Below the pieces are notes generated by a model. That model had not been told where the DNA came from. It saw nothing but the letters and a program-made list of their open reading frames with translations, and made no database searches. DNA of 64,000 nucleotides from Hydractinia symbiolongicarpus (taxonomy: Eukaryota; Cnidaria; Hydrozoa; Anthoathecata; Hydractiniidae): assembly GCF_029227915.1 (NCBI RefSeq), contig NC_079889.1, positions 8,926,001-8,990,000 of the forward strand, read 5' to 3'. The translations under genes and the position numbers were made by a program. Positions 34,201-49,200 of the stretch are shown piece after piece (position 1 is the stretch's first letter; every line of letters begins with the position of its first letter).

Positions 34201-37200
34201 AAAACTTCGTTACTAAACCTTGGAACATAATCATGGTCATGTTTTTATTGTTTAAAAATATTGTCAATGGCTTTCGCAAGTTTTAAACAAAACTTTTACC
34301 TTTTAATTAAACCAAACTAGTAATACGAAAAACAATTTCTATGGACACGCCTACTACAAAAACACGCCTAAGTTCACATTATTGCGGGTTTTGCGTGTGT
34401 GAAAGTCGAATACATAAACCAGGCAATGGACTTAACTCAAAACATTCATTATTTTCTCCATTCCTGAAGAATTCTACTGTGAGTATACTACACAGACCGG
34501 AATAAGCATCTATTACATCCACGCACCTGTTTGACTCCACACTGTTGGCATAGGCGACGTAGCGTCTGCGGAATATTGCTTCTTGATAAACAGCGTGTCG
34601 ACGTGTTCGCCGTACATATGATAGAAGAAACGCATCGTGCAAGTTTTACCCTTTTGCGGGATAAACACAGGACCCTTTAAACGCGCAGTGTCGTTGGTTT
34701 TTCTAGGTGCAGATGTCTCAATGTACATGTAGTAACCGAGGCGATGACCTAGGTGAGGAAGCAAAGTAATAAATTATTGTGTGCAAGTTATCCAGAAGAT
34801 CAAAACTAGCTACGTACAGTGCAGTAATATTTTAAGACAAATTTGTCGGAAACGTACATGACAATTTTACCATGTCATAGTGCTTATTGTAATTCTAAAG
34901 ACCACTTACCGGTGGTGTGATCAGTACCCGGTCCAGTAGCAGAGGAACCAGTACTTCCAGCAGATCTTGTCCAGTCGAAGTCGTCGCTTTGGTCTTGATA
35001 CCAGTTGCACGTGTCTTTCTCAAAGTCGCATCTTTCTACAAACTTTTGACAGATGGCTGGCTTCTCGTCGCTCTTATCACCACAGTCGTTTGAGAAGTCG
35101 CACATCTACACAAAATTGAGGATAAAAAAGCGAAAATAAGTGGTAAAGGTCGCACATGAGCCTTCGCTGAATTAAGAAAGTCTGATGAAAATTCAGTTTA
35201 AAAGTTTCGTTAACAAAAGTCCAGAGTTTTTTGGATAGTATCAACACAACTATGCGTCAATAGGGCGTTGCGCCCAATAAAAGTATTTAATGGGATGTTT
35301 TATTTCCGAAACAAGAAAATACCCTCGATGGCTACTTAAACTCGTAGAAAATAAAATTTAAGCTTTAAAAACATTCTGTGCATCTAGGCGAGAATTTACA
35401 ATTAAAGCCAAAGGTATTTATCACTAGCTGATTTTAACATCTAATCTATTCTAATGAAAATGTGGTTAATTTTAGTTGAGCTTAATTTTCTCGAGTTTCG
35501 AAAAATTTATTATTATCTGTGAAAATTTGTCAGCGCAAAAATTTGCCTGCGCGAAAATTGCCGAAAGGTCGCGAAAATAAATCTTCGCCATATATCTCAG
35601 CATGAATGATTCGCGAAAATGGGGCTTATATTCCTTTCATTTTTTAATTGCAGCATTTATTTGATTGTAAAACAAACTATGTCCGAGCTTTTTTATACCT
35701 GTTCTGGATAAATACAAGCGCCATTGTCACAAGACACTTGTCTACGATTGCAAACGCCACCATTTTTCTTTGGTAAGGCACAGTCGACAAATTTGATGTC
35801 ATCGTACGCTATGTAGTTCTTATAACCTTGGAATCGCAACATCCAACCTTAAAAAGAAAACAGCATATAGTTAATGATGATCAAGTAATGGATATACTAA
35901 TTTTTGCTGCGTAAAACAAGAGTTAGGTAAGGAAGAGTCAACTCCATTATAACTCAAGAAAGCAAGAAGGTTGTTGGAAATAGCAAACATTTAAATAAAA
36001 TTGTATGAAATTAGTATTCTAGCTTGCTCCTGAGTATATTGATGGCTGCTGCGACATGCACATCAACAATGTAACAACAAGCGAACAATAAAGACACGAA
36101 CAGAAGAAACATGTCAACCAACCTTGTGGCCTTTGGCCGACACCAATCACTCCTTTTTGCCAAGTTGTGTTCTTTGACAACGATTTGTAAAATAAGATCG
36201 ATTCAATAGATTTCTTGTTTACATCTTGCACGTGTGAAACTCGAACATAGTTATATCCGATGTTACTTGAATAGTAATAGAATTGGACCTTGCATGAAGG
36301 GCTAGTAGTAGATAAGGATGCACTTTCGATGACAGCGGGCTTGTAAGAACTTCCTGAACCATCCATGGTCAGTGCAAAGTTTCCTGAAGAAAAAAAAAGT
36401 TTCTCATATAGTAGGAGCATCAATATGATTTCCTTCGCCACAGCATTAGTATGTAGTAAACTTTATCATTCAACGAAAATCTATTTAAACCATTGAACAC
36501 TTAACAATATAATTAATATTCTTGCGTATATATTCTAGATGGTTTATTCTAACCATATCACTAGAATAATGCCTTCTATATAGCGAGCATGCGTATTCAT
36601 GAATTGACGCAACGATACCTCATAGAAGCTTTTTCTCTTACTGTCTTGCAAAATAAAGTTTAGAAGACCACCGTCACTGCTAATGTTTGAGCTTTGGAGC
36701 AGTATTTATTTCTAGATGGTGGTGCAAAGCACAGATCGTTATTTTAGAGGACTACAATAACATTATTTCTTTTCAAACATCGTTTCTAATCTAACCTTTT
36801 TTCGATCCTGTAGTATGATCTTTCGAAGGTCCATTTCCGGAGCCATCGGTGAGCGGTGCACTTCGTTTAAACTCATATTTACCCGTGCTTATGTCAGTGT
36901 ATCCGCACATGTCTTTTTCGAAATCACAAGTGCCTGCAAAACGATCAAAAACGTTATAATTAGACCAAGGAATACAATTTATGGGGTAGAGCTAGAAAAG
37001 AGAGTTCGTTAGCCAGGCTGTACAGTTCTGATGAAGCAACGCAACTGCCAAAGTTGAATCACATTGCGTTCTAAACAGTCACTAGGAAATAGCAAAGGCG
37101 TAGCGCTAATAGGATCTTGCGTCAAGTAAACTAACAAGTTCTCAAAGTTGTACATATGACTTGAAACTTTTTCTCGAATTTACGGTCGGAGTTGCACAAA

Positions 37201-40200
37201 GAACCAACAAAAGGATTGATGCAGCTTACTTTCATATACTTTAAGAAAAAAACACCAAGTAAAACATAATAACAAAACGTAAATACCACCCTACCGCAAT
37301 GGTCTTCATCCTGGCCATCAGAACAATCTAATCTATAATCACACTGCAAGCTTCGATCGATGCATTTCTTATCTTTGATGCAGTAAAACTTGTTGGGTTG
37401 TTTACAAGGTGATTGAGTTGGGATCGTGGGCGTGGTAGGGATAGCAGTAGGGAACAAACCGTAATATCTTGAGCAACCACCGAATGTAATATCGTCAAGA
37501 GCGATGTCACCTTTGTAGCCAGTACCGCGTTCGGTTTCAATAATAACCTTGAAAAGAGAAATGGCAAGAGTTGTTATTGTTGTTGTTGCGGTGATTTGGA
37601 TTAAACAATTTGTGACTTAGTTTCACAACCCTAGCCTGTTTATAAAAACTTGCTAACATGCGTCAATACAAGAGAACATAAGAGATAGTGCACCACACAA
37701 TGTTAAAGTGTGAATGTAGATTTCAAGTGTAATACTTTTTTTTTAGAAGCGGGACAGTAATTGTAACTTGTAAAACTTCGCAGTGCAAGTTGAGCTCGTA
37801 AAGCACTCAGCTACATTTTGTTTTTATTCATATTTCGAAAAAAGTTCTTAAGCTTGAAGCACATGAGGAAAAATATAACTTTTTCAGCTTGTAGCACACG
37901 GGACCATTAATTATACTTATTTGGTTGTTAAATGCAATATGGAACCTAAGAGAAGCGACAGATTTGAGAAATAAATATAGAAAAATGTCCACCAACCTGG
38001 AATGGTTTATCGCTTCTCATAGCAACAGCTCGTCGCACCCAGAAGTTACCTGCAGAATCGCTACGACTCCACCAAACTTTTTCGGGACACGTTTTACACT
38101 GTCGAGTTTTTACACTCAATTTTCCAATGTGATCGCCAAACATGTGATAGTAGAAACGTATGTAACAGTAAGAGTAGGGCGCTGTGGCTTGCACAATACC
38201 AGAAGCAATACGGGCTTTGTCACCAGTCTTTTGCCAGGACGATTCAGCGTAGATGTAATATCCTAAAATAAAATAAAACCGTGGTATCGTCATCATGGAT
38301 TTACTTTCAATCTCCACTGTTACCATACCTAAAAAGTCTTTGGTATACACACGGAAACACATTTAAATTATGGAACTGACTTTTGGGCAATTAAATTTTC
38401 AAACTCTTCACAACTTTTGTGAACAAGTTGTCATATTTGGTTAACCTGTGTTTCTATTATCCCTCCTTTTGTATTGCATATGACACTTAATTTTTAGGCC
38501 TCTCATATTCTTGTCTCCAATAGAAAAAAGGTTGACCAAAGGACGAAATTTCAAATATTTTTTGTTACTTGAAAATGAAAGAGACTCTTATTCTATTTTT
38601 CTCTTATTTCACCATACCTGACGTCTTGCCAGTGGAGTGATCAAACATTGGTCCAGTACCAAATGAATCAGTGGAACCTTTAGTTCTTGTAAAATCAAAT
38701 TGATCGTCTTTCAAGTTCTTCCAGTAACAGAAACTGTACTCAAAGTTACATCTGAAAACAAAATAAACGTAAAAAATAAAACAATTTAAAAGACCAAGTA
38801 TCCCTCCCTTAATTCACTGACGGTGTTAATTCCACGCTATCAAACACAAAACAATACTTATGATATATAGAGTCGCCTGAAAGTCCGCAAAAAGTTCACT
38901 TCTATGTAGGCAAGGCATGTTTTTAGAAAATTAATTCCACGTTGCTTCATTGGCAAGGATATGAACTGCGGAGTAGATATATACTAAAATCGAATGCGAA
39001 CAGAACAGACACCTGTAAGGGTAATGTCCATAATAGCAGTTCTCTTCATCAGAGTTGTCACCACAGTCGTCAGTGAAATCACATAAACGACTTCTTGACA
39101 CACAAGCCCTTGTATTGGTACAACGCCAGCTGTATCGTGTGTTACAGTATTTCGATGGTGTGGGCAATGCACAGTTGTTCATTTGGATATCGTCTAAAGC
39201 GATGTCTCCCTTGTAACTTGTTGCACGCACTGCTCTGAATAATATCTGGAATGAGCTAGGTTGTCGGTAGGTATAGACAGTGGCTTGTTGCCATTTGTTG
39301 CCTGGAAAAGTAAAATAACAGAATGAATGCAGATAAGAACAGTAGTTATAGCAAAACTATGAAATACTTATATAAGTTGACTTTTGAGAATTTTGCAATC
39401 GAGTCGTTACACTGTTTTCAGAAGTACAAAATACAGCGTAAGTAAATTTTTAAACGCTACAAACCCTATCATAAACTTCATGCTTGCTAATTTTATTAAA
39501 ATGTCTTTACCTTGATTGCCAGACAGTTTCCATAGTGGTGTGAGGATGAGTCCACTTTTGATGTATACAACCAATTCACCAATGCTGCTGCCATACATGT
39601 GGTACCAGAAGGTAAGGTAGCAAGTAGCTGCTGCTTGCTGGAGAACAGGTCCATCCAATGAGGCTAGGTTGAAATTTGTACCCAGCGAGGCTTCGACATA
39701 AACATAATAACCCAAAGAATTTCCTAAAAGAAAAACAGGTGTCATGTAAAAACTAAATGAATATTTGCAATGTTAAATGCAAAGACCCAATCGTTGCATA
39801 CCGTTGCCAAATATCAGGGTAATAAATATTCAAAATTTAATTCTTTTTTATCACGAAAAGTAAGACTCGAAATATGTTTTGCTTTATAAGTGTGGTGGCT
39901 TAAGTCTAATTGATACTAACTGATAGACTTGTGATAGAGCGATCGCTTCCAGTGCGACAGGTCTTGGGTTCAAATAATCCCGGTTGAGTCAGAATCATTT
40001 GTTCTGTTTAGCGTTCAGCACGAGAGTAGGATTAATATCTTACGCAGTTGTCTAATTGAGCAATTGCTGTGCTTTCACTGCTTTTTAGCAATAGAAACTG
40101 AAAAGGCTATCCTGGGTAAAAATAATTTTAACAACCAACAAATTTCTACATTCAATGTTCCACTTACCTTTAGTGTGGTCGGTAGTTGGTCCGGTCATGT

Positions 40201-43200
40201 AAGAACCAGTTTTACCACGTTGTCGATTCCAATCGAACACACCTTTGCTATTATCCTTCCATTTGCACCAGCCTGAAGGTAAAGCAACATTACTAACTGT
40301 GCTACTGGAAAACAAGACGATGAAATTAATGAGCAGATTCACAAAAATATATCTGCAAAACAGATTGACTTCCAATAACTACAACTATAAGAATTATGTC
40401 AAACGTGAGACGTTGTAAGATCATCTGCTCACATTAAGAAGGCACGCGTTCAAGCTATTAGAGAGCTGGTAGGGGAGGTCGACACGTTTTTGTGTGTACA
40501 GATTGATACCAAAAATAAAAATCAAAGAAACCCCTTTATATAACATGAGACATACCATTCTCAAAGTCACAACTAGAACAACCGATTTCATCGGAATAAT
40601 CTTTCGGGTTAGCAGATGACACACAATCATTGACAAAGTCGCAAACTTTGTTGCTAGGAACGCACGTTTTCTTGTCCATACATTTCACTGCACACGGGTT
40701 TGGTGTTGGCTGCGGTGAAACAACTAAAAAAAGAGACGAAATTTTAATTTTACGTATAGTACGATGTATAATAAAAGTTGTCCAAAAATTTAATAACTCT
40801 ATGTTTTTGTCAATGAAAGCGCTAGAACGTCTCCTCACTTCTTTTAACTTAGGAGACACCAGACTTAGGTTATAAATAATTACAACTTCTACAAAGTTAA
40901 ATAAAAAACAGGCTAAACCTAATCTGTTACTTATAAAAAGTCTGTGTACATTACACATTTAAATAGTTTACTCAAATTATTTTACATTTTAAATTCAAAC
41001 GGATACAAAAGCTTCTATTTCATTGATTTAAGAAATGCTTTACGAAAAAGAGAGATTCTAGTGTATTCTAATGTATCTATTATATCTGGTCGACGTCACA
41101 CACTGGCAGAGTTCCGATTCATCAGTTTTATCAAACCAAGTTGTCCCCCATACAAAAGTCAATTAATACAATATAATAAAGATCATAGGTACTAAGAAAT
41201 TACCATTTGTGCAGAGTCCCTCTGTAATTCTAATGTCATCAAGAGCAATATCAGCCTGGTAAGTAGTTCCAGTACCAATTTCTCCTTCAAATATAACCTA
41301 AACATCCAAAACATGCGATTGAGGTCGAACAATGTTGAAACATCAACAAAAGTAAATATCATTTATTAAAGATTATGCATTTATCACGAACAGTGATCGG
41401 GTTGAGAATTAAAACGACTAAAAAAAAAAGAAAAGGGAATGCAAAGAAACATACCCTATCCTCCATTGAGAAAGATAAAATATTACACTTAAAACGTACG
41501 TACTTGGAAATCGTAGGAGCTAGTAATATTTGCTTGTCCAAACAGCCAAGTGTAATCGTGGTTTCCTTGCCGCTCAAACAAAGGTCGAGAATATAAGAAT
41601 CGTCCTTGTGAGTATTTGCTCACATACCTAAAATATATGTCACTCAAGTTTACTCAATGCAAAAGTAGAAGTTAACAAACCAATACTTTATGCACATTGT
41701 AAAAGATATTGAGTTCTATAACTCCACAGTTCTCTCGTTCGTAGAGAATGTTACAAATAATACCACACACATTAGTTATCAGGTTTTTCAGAAACAATAT
41801 TGTAAACTTCTGACATAAACAATGTTCGTAAAATAAGAAGTAAAAGTCGTGTTTAAACTGTACAAGTTGTGTTGTTTAAGAAAAGTAAATATTGTTCTTG
41901 TAACTTCGCCTGCTACTGCATCCGATATCCTGATTATGACCGTTACATGTAGTAGAAGTAGAAATGTTTTTTGCTGGCAGAGTCAAAATTCATCAGTCCC
42001 ACAACTTAAGTATATCCAAAGTATATTCGCAAAATTTTTAATTACCAAATACGAATTTTACTACATACCTTGTTCGCACACGAAGAGCTCCAACATGTGT
42101 ACCATACATTTGATACCAAAACTGCACACACCAATCGTAGTTCGGTACAATCTTGAATTTCTCACTTGCCAAACGTGCAATATCTCCTTTCCTAGCTGGA
42201 GCTGAGGACTCCATGTAAATGTAATATCCTAAATAAATGAATAAAACGGTATACCAATCCGCTTAAAAGAAGTTAAATGTTAAAGAGAGACGTTTTCTTT
42301 ACCATATCTTAGCTGTTATGGCAACACATCAAACTACAACAGCGATTGAAGTAACGAGCTGTCATATCAAAATGCGTTGTCCTTAGGACGTATCGAATTC
42401 TTTTAAAACAGTTGATTGACACAACTTCTTACACACTCCGTACATTTCAAGCAAAGACTAATACACGCATATACAAGTGATTTAATTTTAACAAGGAATC
42501 ACTCGTTGGCAAATACTTTTAACCTCTGAAATTTTACTTTAATAGATTAAGGCTCACCCTTTTTAGTACCAGTCGTATGATCAACAGTTGGTCCAGTATT
42601 GAAACTAGGTGTGGCACCGCTGTAAACCAACCAATCAACTTTGTTGTCAGGCAGATTCTCATATCCACATGCATGTCGACTTTCAAAATCACAATCACCT
42701 TTTGGTACGCATGCGCCTTTGTGGAAATGTATGTCATCAATAGCGATATCTGAGTTGTAGTCACTACCACGAATGCCCTCAAGAATAACCTAAAGATACA
42801 AGCAAGAATGAGTTAAAACACAGTAGATGTTGTTATGTACGCAGTCGGTTGTTTAAACATGAAGGAAAAATACCTAAAAAGCTGGTTATAAGATAGGAGG
42901 TATAGTCAAAATACTATCCAATATATCCTTCACATCCAAACCCTTTTAAAAGTGACTTGTAGGCAGGTGGAAAAGTTTTGACATGTTTACGGATTTTATT
43001 TTTACGGCTGCTTTTTTTTCTCTCTAAAGGCAACCAAGTTCCATAAACTCTGACTTAGTTGCCTGCCAGTTAAGAAGTTGCTCCAAACTGGGTGACAATA
43101 AAACATTTACAGTGCGCATAAGCGGGGAGTCGGATTTGCAACATTACATTCATAAGTCGTATGCTGCTTGCACAGCAAACAAACGGTAAGGTCAAACGTA

Positions 43201-46200
43201 AATCATTAAACTGTATTTAATGGAGTTCAGAACATTTTAAGTCTCATATCCTCTTTTTCCGAAAATGTCAAATTCGAAGAATGCAAAATAAAGTTATAAT
43301 AGATTCGCTAATGTTACTTACCCTCCAGTTCACTCTATCTTCAACCACTGTAATAAGGGCTCTTTCCCATTCGTTTCCTTGTTCTCGACTTAATTGCCAT
43401 GCTGGTTTAGAATCAACTTGCTTTCCTCTTCTGATATAAACATTCAAAGTGCCGATACCGCTACCTCTCATATGGTAGTAGAATTCAACACATGTTCCTT
43501 TGGTGGGTCCATGATCAAAGGACTCGATTCTTGCCTTATCCCCTGGTTGTCTAGGATAACTGCCTTCAATGTACATGTAGTTCCCTTTGAATAGAATTAA
43601 AATGATAAATTTTATCCCTCTATGTTTTGTGCTGGCTCAGAACGAATGAGCGAATAAAACCTTCTTACCAAAGCCTGTTCCATACGTATGATCCCACCGC
43701 GGACCAGTGGCATGACTTGTTGTGTTTCCAAATCCTAATCTCCAATCAAAATCATCATCAGCATCCTGAGTCCATCCGCAGAAATCATTTGTCTCAAAGT
43801 CGCAGAAATCTAAAGTTTAACAACATAGAAACTAAATAATTATTTAAGGCAAATTAAAAACAAACAGAATATGTCAACAACATTCACAAGCGACATCAAG
43901 ATGTGATGTTTAGGTAAAACATTGTAACCGGCATGTGAGCTATTTCTTTTGAAAAAAACTGAATCTACACTGGTGACGGAGGGTTAAATCGCACTGCGTG
44001 GGTTAACAAGAGAAATTTTATCACGTGACGAAGCTTAATTAGCCTATAATTAGCTATCCTGTCATGTGTTTAATATAAACTTCGAAATGCTTCTATTTGT
44101 ACGACTGAAGTTACTCTTCTTTTCGATTTTGTAATATTTATCTGTTGTTCGCAAAACAAAACAGAATATCTAAACTCACAGTTTGGTGGACAGGCTCCAT
44201 TCACATAACCGATATCATCAATAGCAATATCTCCTTGATAGCCAGGACCACGTACACCTTGGAATGCAATCTTAAAATAAATGTTTCAAGATTATTCACT
44301 AGCAAACAAAGGACAAGTATGGTTTGAAGCGGTAGAAATGCATGTTAAAAATAATACTAATAACACTGATGCGTCCATAAAAATTTGCGCAATCTCAGAC
44401 ACAGCACATGACCCTTATTAATTTTCAGTAAAATTTAGCGTCTTAAATTCCCAAAAAAATTTTCAAGACGTCTTCAACTATGGTGGGACTACTTTAGTCA
44501 CTGCATTGGCCCCACCGATGTCAAAACAAATTCGTGGTTCTTCTATTTAAACAGTTTATACCAAAGATTTTCCATATACTTCTGCAAAATTAAACATTTT
44601 CTCAGAATTAAGTTATAAATGGCAAACCTTGAAGGCTGGACTTCTTGGGACAGTAAATTGTGCATACGTCCACTCATTTACAATTGATCCTGTTCTTTGC
44701 CATAGCGGATTCTTTGGCAACTTGTTGCCAGAAGCTACATAATAAACCTTGAAACTTCCAACGTGTTGTCCATACATATGATACCAGAAACGGACACACA
44801 CTTTGTCAGTACCAGCAGGAAAATTAATTAAAGGTGACATTAAAACAGCAGTGTCGTTCGTTTTTTTGTATGAAGTCTCGATGTAAGCGTAATAACCTAC
44901 ATAATAACACACAAAAACGTTATTCATTAAGAAGTCACTCTCAATTGGGGGATATCAAATTTCTGGGTATAACTAAAATATCAGCAGACATAATCGACAT
45001 TTAACTCTAGCATGCATTTCACATATTGCAAATTAAAGGAATTAAGCAAAGGTTGATTACCATATAGGAAGAGACGATGTTTTGAATATAAATTAAAACA
45101 AGTGATTGACCCCATATATCATAATTGAAGAGTTTTTGGTTATTGTAACTTTATCTTAAAATGACATTTTAACTTGCTACGGAACTTATGTTATTCCTTT
45201 TTAACAATACCTTACCATTTGCATTTCCGAGTGTATGATCAGCTTTAGGACCTGTTCCCCAACTTGCAGTAGATCCGTTATGTCTTTGCCAGTTCATTTG
45301 ATCGCCCTTTACATTAACATAATTACAGAACCCTTTTTCAAAGTTACAGTCAAATATAGTCGCTGGTGGTTGAGTTGGTGGACCTACTGTTGATGGGAAG
45401 GGAGTGGGTGTATCGGGAGCAACGAAGCATTTGATAGGGCTACCGGCAGTGTTGTCATAGCAGCAACCACGACTTGTGCATGCAGATTGTGAGATCCCCT
45501 TATAGCCACATAATGTTCTTGCAAAGTCTGGAATACTTAGACAGTCTCCAGGATGTCTGTAACATGCTGGAGCACCTCTAGCAGTGTCGTCGTAGCAACA
45601 ACCATATGACATTACACAGGAAGCGGCAGTAACGGATCCTGGACCACAAGCAACACGTGCACCTGGTTTTACACTTGAACAAACGCCAACACAGTTTCCA
45701 TCTTTGATGTTGATATCATCAATAGATATATCACCATTGTACGATGACCCTCGAACAGCTTCAATAATGACTTGGAAAGACGTGCGAGAATGCAATCCAA
45801 CTTCACCTTGAATCCATTTGTTTCCTTGATTACCTGGAATTGATTTCATCAGGTGTGTACCATAACCATCTTTCATCAAGAAATTCAATGATCCAGTTCC
45901 ACTACCGTACATGTGATACCATATCGAGAAACATTTACCATCGGTTGCAGGGAAGGATTCACTCATAAGTTGAGCTTTTTGTCCTGGTGAAACTGAGGAC
46001 ACTTCAATATAGGCGTACGTTCCTATGAAGATTGTAACAACATAAGTAATAAATTGCACATTTATTGTTACTCCTGTTTATATACATATAGTAAATGCTA
46101 TTTCCGCTTAAATATGTGGCGTAAACTAAGTTTTGAACACATACCAAGAGATGTTCCTTTGGTATGATCCGCAACGGGACCAGTTCCATATGATGGTGTA

Positions 46201-49200
46201 CCTCCGCTTCGCAATTCCCAATCAAAGTTGTCATAACCTGTTCTGTTTTTAGCATTAGGTACTTGGTTCCACGTGCAGAAGCTGTTACTCTCAAAGTCGC
46301 ATTCTCCTAAACAAAGAAAAGTCAGAAGTTTTGAGCTCCTTTATCTAGGTTGGAAAGATTGGTTTAAATTCATTTTCAAACGGCTTGGGATTTCTCTTAG
46401 AGCAAAAGGAATGCTTTTTAGAAGGGCACTTTCTTCCATTTGACAAAAACAATAGTACGTTTTCACCAATTGCATTTTCACCAATTACATTACCATAATT
46501 GTGCAGTTATATAAAATTACAAAAACTTGAAGCAGCGGCAAAAACATGTTACCTGGGGCGGGGCAAGCAAAATCATCGATCCAAACATCGTCTATAGCAA
46601 TATCGCCTCTATAACTGCTGCCAACAATTCCCTCAAAGTACAACTGAAAAATATTTTTAATTTTTGTTATTAAAATGTGTACTGTCTACAGTTGAATGAT
46701 AATTATATTGAGTGATAAATAATAATTACAAGACGTCAATAATTATGTAAAAATAATAAATAACATGAAAGTCTGAGAGACGTATTTTCGTGAGGTTTGA
46801 AAAAAAAAATTTTGGTTAGCTGATTCACCACTATCAATTTCTCTTTCATTTTGCAGCCAACTTTTTTAAACGTTATCATTCATATCAGGAAGGAAATATT
46901 TTTAACGCGCCTATTCTGAACAAAAAAAAACAAGATACTTACCCTAAAAGTTGTTCTAGACTTTATCGTGACACGTCCATGTCTCCACACATTACCTTGA
47001 TTATCAGTCTTGTTCCAAACTGGTGATGATTTTCTCGAGTTTAGGTAGATGTTCAATGCACCAATGTGTGAACCATACATATGGTACCAGAAGTTCAAAC
47101 AATTACCATTTTTGCTGGCTGGATATTTTCTTGTGTACAGAACCGCGTTATCACCTTTCCTTCGTGGGGATGATGTCTCAATGTAAAAGTAGGAACCTGT
47201 GTGAATATATTAAAAACATCATATTATATTATCATAGTATCACTAATTTTCTATTTCTTTCTTTAACACGATTTATATGAGCATAATATTCATGAATTTC
47301 ATAAGCTGTTTACATGGATACATCTAACTAGAGAATAGTTAAAATAACTTTGATTTTGGCGACAACATCACTGTCTCATTGGCGCAGCAATAGTTAACTA
47401 TAGAGTAGTCGTTATCCCGTAGAAAGTCCACGGATTCACCCGTCAGTAAATTTTTAACCTTGAGGGGGGGGCGTGTTGAAGCTGTGCGCAGCCATTTTGG
47501 ACACACAGAATACGGCTGTTATTATATATATATGTAGACTATACTGTACTGTACTCTACTATACGCATATAAAAAGTGAAGTGTTTCACCTAATTTTGTT
47601 CCAGTTGTATGATCTGTGCTTGGCCCAGTACCATAAGACGGTGTACCACCATTTGATCGCTTCCAGTTAAACTTGTCTCCTTGTCCTATGTTTTTAAATC
47701 CACATCGGCCATTCTCAAAGTCGCAGTAAGGTGGTGGAGGACATTTGCCACTGGTGACAACAAAGTCGTCCAATGATATATCACCCTGGTAACTTAAACC
47801 ACGAACACCTTGTACTTCAATGTAAAAGATACCTTTCAGTCCGCGAATATTAACCTGTCCTCTTCGCCACTGATTGCCTTGGGTACCGATACGTTTCCAT
47901 ATTCTAGAAAGACAGTGATGCTTTGAGCATATCTACTTTATGAAATTTTTCTTTTATTTTTTTTCAGGTCGTGACAGCGTCATTGACACTACTGGTAGTT
48001 GAAACATTTTCATATTGCTTATTAAGAGGCAAAAAAAAGTCCAAACAACGATTAACATTTTTTGTACGTATTATAAACAACAAATGTGGAAATCTTTAAA
48101 TATAGATTGCACATTTTATCTAACTCATCCTACCTTGTTCGTCTACCATTGATGATTTTGTAGATATAAAGTGAGTTGACATGTGCACCATGCATGTGGT
48201 AGTAAAATGAGAAGCATACAAAACCCACTGTAGGTCGGATTGCCGGACTCCTTAAAACAGCAGTATCATTTGCCACACGTGGAAAACTTGCTTCCAGGTA
48301 AATGTATTGTCCTAACAACAATAAAGTTTCAAATCTTCAAAATACGTTATACAAACATTTACAAGCAATATTATTATTTACAAAATTTAACAACAACAAC
48401 AACAGCAAACAAGATTAATCACAGTAGACATACATCTCGCAATTTTCAGTTTCTGTTTTCCTTTTATTTATTATCATACTTAGAAGTTGGCACAACAGGC
48501 AAAGGAAATTATCTCACCATTGCCACTTGTATGATCTCCTAGCGGACCCGTACCAGTGGATCCAGTTTTTCCTTTTTTCAGTGTCCAGTCAAAATCGTCC
48601 TTCTTCGATTGTTTCCAGCGACAAATGCCACTATCGAAAGTACAGTTACTATCTGCAGGGGTAATGGTAGTGGGTGGGACAGTAGGTGGGGCTGCACCAG
48701 AAGGAATATAGCTGCATGGGTAGAAGTTGTTGTTGAAGTTGATGTCGTCAATAGCAATGTCGCCTTTGTATGACGAACCACGGATAGCTTCGAACACCAG
48801 CTAAACATTAACAGAAAATACTTAATATGGTGCTACATTTTAATAAAATTTACGCATTTTCAAACTTAATTTTTTTAAGCAGTAACAAAATTCTTGTAAA
48901 CATCTTACTCTCCATACCATGGCATCTGCAATAGATGAAGTCCAATAATATATACTGGGATACTAGTATTGGACGACAAGCTGGATATAACTATACAGCT
49001 ATTTAAAAAATGAACAAATCTACGGTAACAGTCGCTAGACCACCTTTTATAATACTAATGGTAGAGTCTCGGATGCCACAAGACGCTGCTGTGGACGCCC
49101 TGCCAATTCTGAATCTATATGTGTATGGAGATCGAGATCGTTTTTGATAATTTTTACAAAACATACCCTAAATGGTTTGCCGCTGTACACAGGGGCTTGG

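Noticed and set aside
39930-40000. Functional tRNA gene
   Set aside because: B box has an insertion and the arms do not pair into a cloverleaf; better explained as a SINE.
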